From RGIG3009 sp045541305 (lineage in GTDB: Bacteria; Bacillota; Clostridia; Oscillospirales; Acutalibacteraceae): DNA of 7,752 bases. This document shows, in pieces, positions 6,388-7,752 of the stretch (position 1 is its first letter; each line of letters opens with the position of its first letter). Under the pieces are notes generated by a model. It made no database searches and was not told where the DNA came from. It saw only the letters and a list, made by a program, of their open reading frames with translations. The DNA is taken from the NCBI GenBank assembly GCA_045541305.1, contig JAZQIV010000040.1:1-7752 (forward strand), in the 5' to 3' direction. Position numbers and translations under genes: made by a program.

Positions 6388-7752
6388 ATGGCAGAATTCA
6401 ATGTATTTGATTCCATCAAGATCGGTCTTGCTTCCCCTGAGCAGATCCGCAGCTGGTCCTACGGCGAAGTCAAAAAGCCGGAGACCATCAACTACCGCAC
6501 CCTGAAGCCGGAACGCGACGGCTTGTTCTGCGAGCGCATCTTCGGGCCTACCAAGGACTGGGAATGGCATTGCGGCAAGTACAGACGCATCCGCTACAAA
6601 GGCAAGAGCTGCGACCGTTGCGGTGTTGAGGTTACGCGCGCTAAAGTGCGTCGCGAACGCATGGGCCATATCGAGCTGGCCGCCCCCGTGTCGCACATCT
6701 GGTATTTCAAGGGTATCCCCTCCCGCATCGGTCTGTTGCTGGACGTTTCGCCGCGTTTGTTGGAGCAGGTTCTGTACTTTGCCTCCTACATCGTGGTGGA
6801 TCCGGGCCCGACGCCGCTGCAGGAAAAACAAGTCCTGAATGAAAAAGATTACCGCGATATGCGCGAGAAGTACGAAGACGATTTCGATGCCGGTATGGGC
6901 GCCGAATACGTCAAGAAGCTGCTCGCTGCCATCGATCTTGAGAAACTCTCCGAGGAACTCAAGGAAGAATTGGAAGGCGCCACCGGTCAAAAACGCGCAC
7001 GCTTGCTCAAGCGTTTGGAAGTGGTGGAATCCTTCCGTCTGTCGGGCAACCGTCCCGAGTGGATGATTTTGGATGTCATCCCGGTCATCCCGCCGGATAT
7101 CCGCCCGATGGTTCAGTTGGACGGCGGCCGTTTTGCCACCTCCGATTTGAACGATTTGTACCGCCGCGTGATCAACCGCAACAACCGTCTGAAGAGATTG
7201 TTGGAGCTGGGCGCGCCGGATATCATCGTTCGCAATGAAAAACGTATGCTGCAGGAAGCGGTTGACGCGCTGATCGATAACGGCCGTCGCGGTCGTCCGG
7301 TCACCGGTCCCAACAACCGTTCCCTCAAATCCTTGTCCGACATGCTCAAGGGTAAACAGGGTCGTTTCCGTCAGAACCTGCTGGGTAAACGTGTTGACTA
7401 CTCCGGCCGTTCGGTTATCGTTGTCGGTCCGGAACTCAAGATGTACCAGTGCGGTCTGCCGAAGGAAATGGCACTCGAGCTGTTCAAGCCTTTTGTGATG
7501 AAACGCTTGGTGGAAACCGGCGCTGCCGGCAACATCAAAACCGCCCGTAAGATGGTGGATCGCGTTCGTCCCGAGGTGCGGGATGCGCTGGAAATCGTGA
7601 TCAAGGATCAGCCGGTCATGCTCAACCGCGCGCCTACACTTCACCGTTTGGGCATTCAGGCGTTTGAGCCGGTGCTGGTCGAAGGCCGCGCCATCAAGCT
7701 GCATCCGCTCGCTTGTACGGCATTTAACGCCGACTTCGACGGTGACCAGATG
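6388..7752 (+). CDS. rpoC: DNA-directed RNA polymerase subunit beta', N-terminal 455 residues, cut by window edge
   Basis: The beta' subunit carries the catalytic Mg2+ site and much of the DNA clamp. The visible part begins MAEFNVFDSIKIGLASPEQI and includes KKPETINYRTLKPERDGLFC (29-48), the zinc-site region (about 58-80), GHIELAAPVSHIWYFKGIPS, the conserved LLGKRVDYSGRSVIVVGPEL, RAPTLHRLGIQAFEPVL and finally NADFDGDQM (447-455), whose D449, D451 and D453 hold the catalytic Mg2+. The window ends exactly after this motif; Firmicute RpoC is about 1200 residues, so well under half is seen. The zinc site is odd: the family has ECxCGKY then CDRCG, but here the first cysteine is Trp60 (E59-W60-H61-C62), while C62, C75 and C78 are present. 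The frame is otherwise intact, so a frameshift is unlikely. It is cotranscribed with rpoB, 18 nt upstream. Confidence 0.99.
   Translation, partial: MAEFNVFDSIKIGLASPEQIRSWSYGEVKKPETINYRTLKPERDGLFCERIFGPTKDWEWHCGKYRRIRYKGKSCDRCGVEVTRAKVRRERMGHIELAAPVSHIWYFKGIPSRIGLLLDVSPRLLEQVLYFASYIVVDPGPTPLQEKQVLNEKDYRDMREKYEDDFDAGMGAEYVKKLLAAIDLEKLSEELKEELEGATGQKRARLLKRLEVVESFRLSGNRPEWMILDVIPVIPPDIRPMVQLDGGRFATSDLNDLYRRVINRNNRLKRLLELGAPDIIVRNEKRMLQEAVDALIDNGRRGRPVTGPNNRSLKSLSDMLKGKQGRFRQNLLGKRVDYSGRSVIVVGPELKMYQCGLPKEMALELFKPFVMKRLVETGAAGNIKTARKMVDRVRPEVRDALEIVIKDQPVMLNRAPTLHRLGIQAFEPVLVEGRAIKLHPLACTAFNADFDGDQM

Noticed and set aside
5599..7704. Long open frame (701 codons) on the minus strand across rpoB and rpoC
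   Set aside because: It lies opposite highly conserved codons of two certain genes and is His-, Val- and Phe-rich, as expected for a shadow of biased codon use; it has no recognisable domain.

Overview
The window looks chromosomal, from a low-to-mid-GC Firmicute of the class Clostridia, probably the Oscillospirales/Ruminococcaceae. This rests on recall of family sequences, not a search. The reasons are the Gram-positive-type RpoB (no large lineage inserts, acidic C-terminal tail), the N-terminal RpoC sequence, a ProB without a PUA domain, AGGAGG-type ribosome binding sites and a Thr-rich lipoprotein. No mobile element, CRISPR array, tRNA or rRNA was seen.

Left third (1-2278, minus strand): a compact operon read right to left. 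A secreted serine beta-lactamase-like lipoprotein (2278-1289) is followed after 25 nt by proB, glutamate 5-kinase (1263-487). proB overlaps proA, glutamate-5-semialdehyde dehydrogenase, by 4 nt (ATGA); proA starts at 490 and runs off the left edge. ProB and ProA catalyse the first two steps of proline synthesis from glutamate. The lipoprotein's link to them is unknown.

Middle (2279-2640): a 362-bp AT-rich divergent intergenic region. It holds a strong-looking sigma-A promoter for rpoB (TTGACA-17-TATTAT), a weaker divergent promoter candidate for the lipoprotein operon whose -35 box is only 7 bp away, and structured leaders on both sides. The minus-strand leader has three copies of a GACCGA-containing motif arranged so that two hairpins exclude each other. 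The rpoB leader has two hairpins and a possible 18-codon upstream ORF.

Right part (2641-7752, plus strand): rpoB (complete, 1242 aa) and, 18 nt downstream, rpoC (first 455 codons), encoding the two large RNA polymerase subunits. The window ends just after the NADFDGDQM metal-binding motif. rpoB is not preceded by rplJ-rplL here; it appears to have its own promoter.

Most unusual points: RpoC has Trp60 where the first cysteine of the N-terminal zinc site is expected; RpoB has two prolines in the rifampicin-binding cluster; and the shared divergent regulatory region has alternative leader pairings. I saw no clearly new multi-gene system. The genes are well-known families, and the novelty candidates are at residue and regulatory level.
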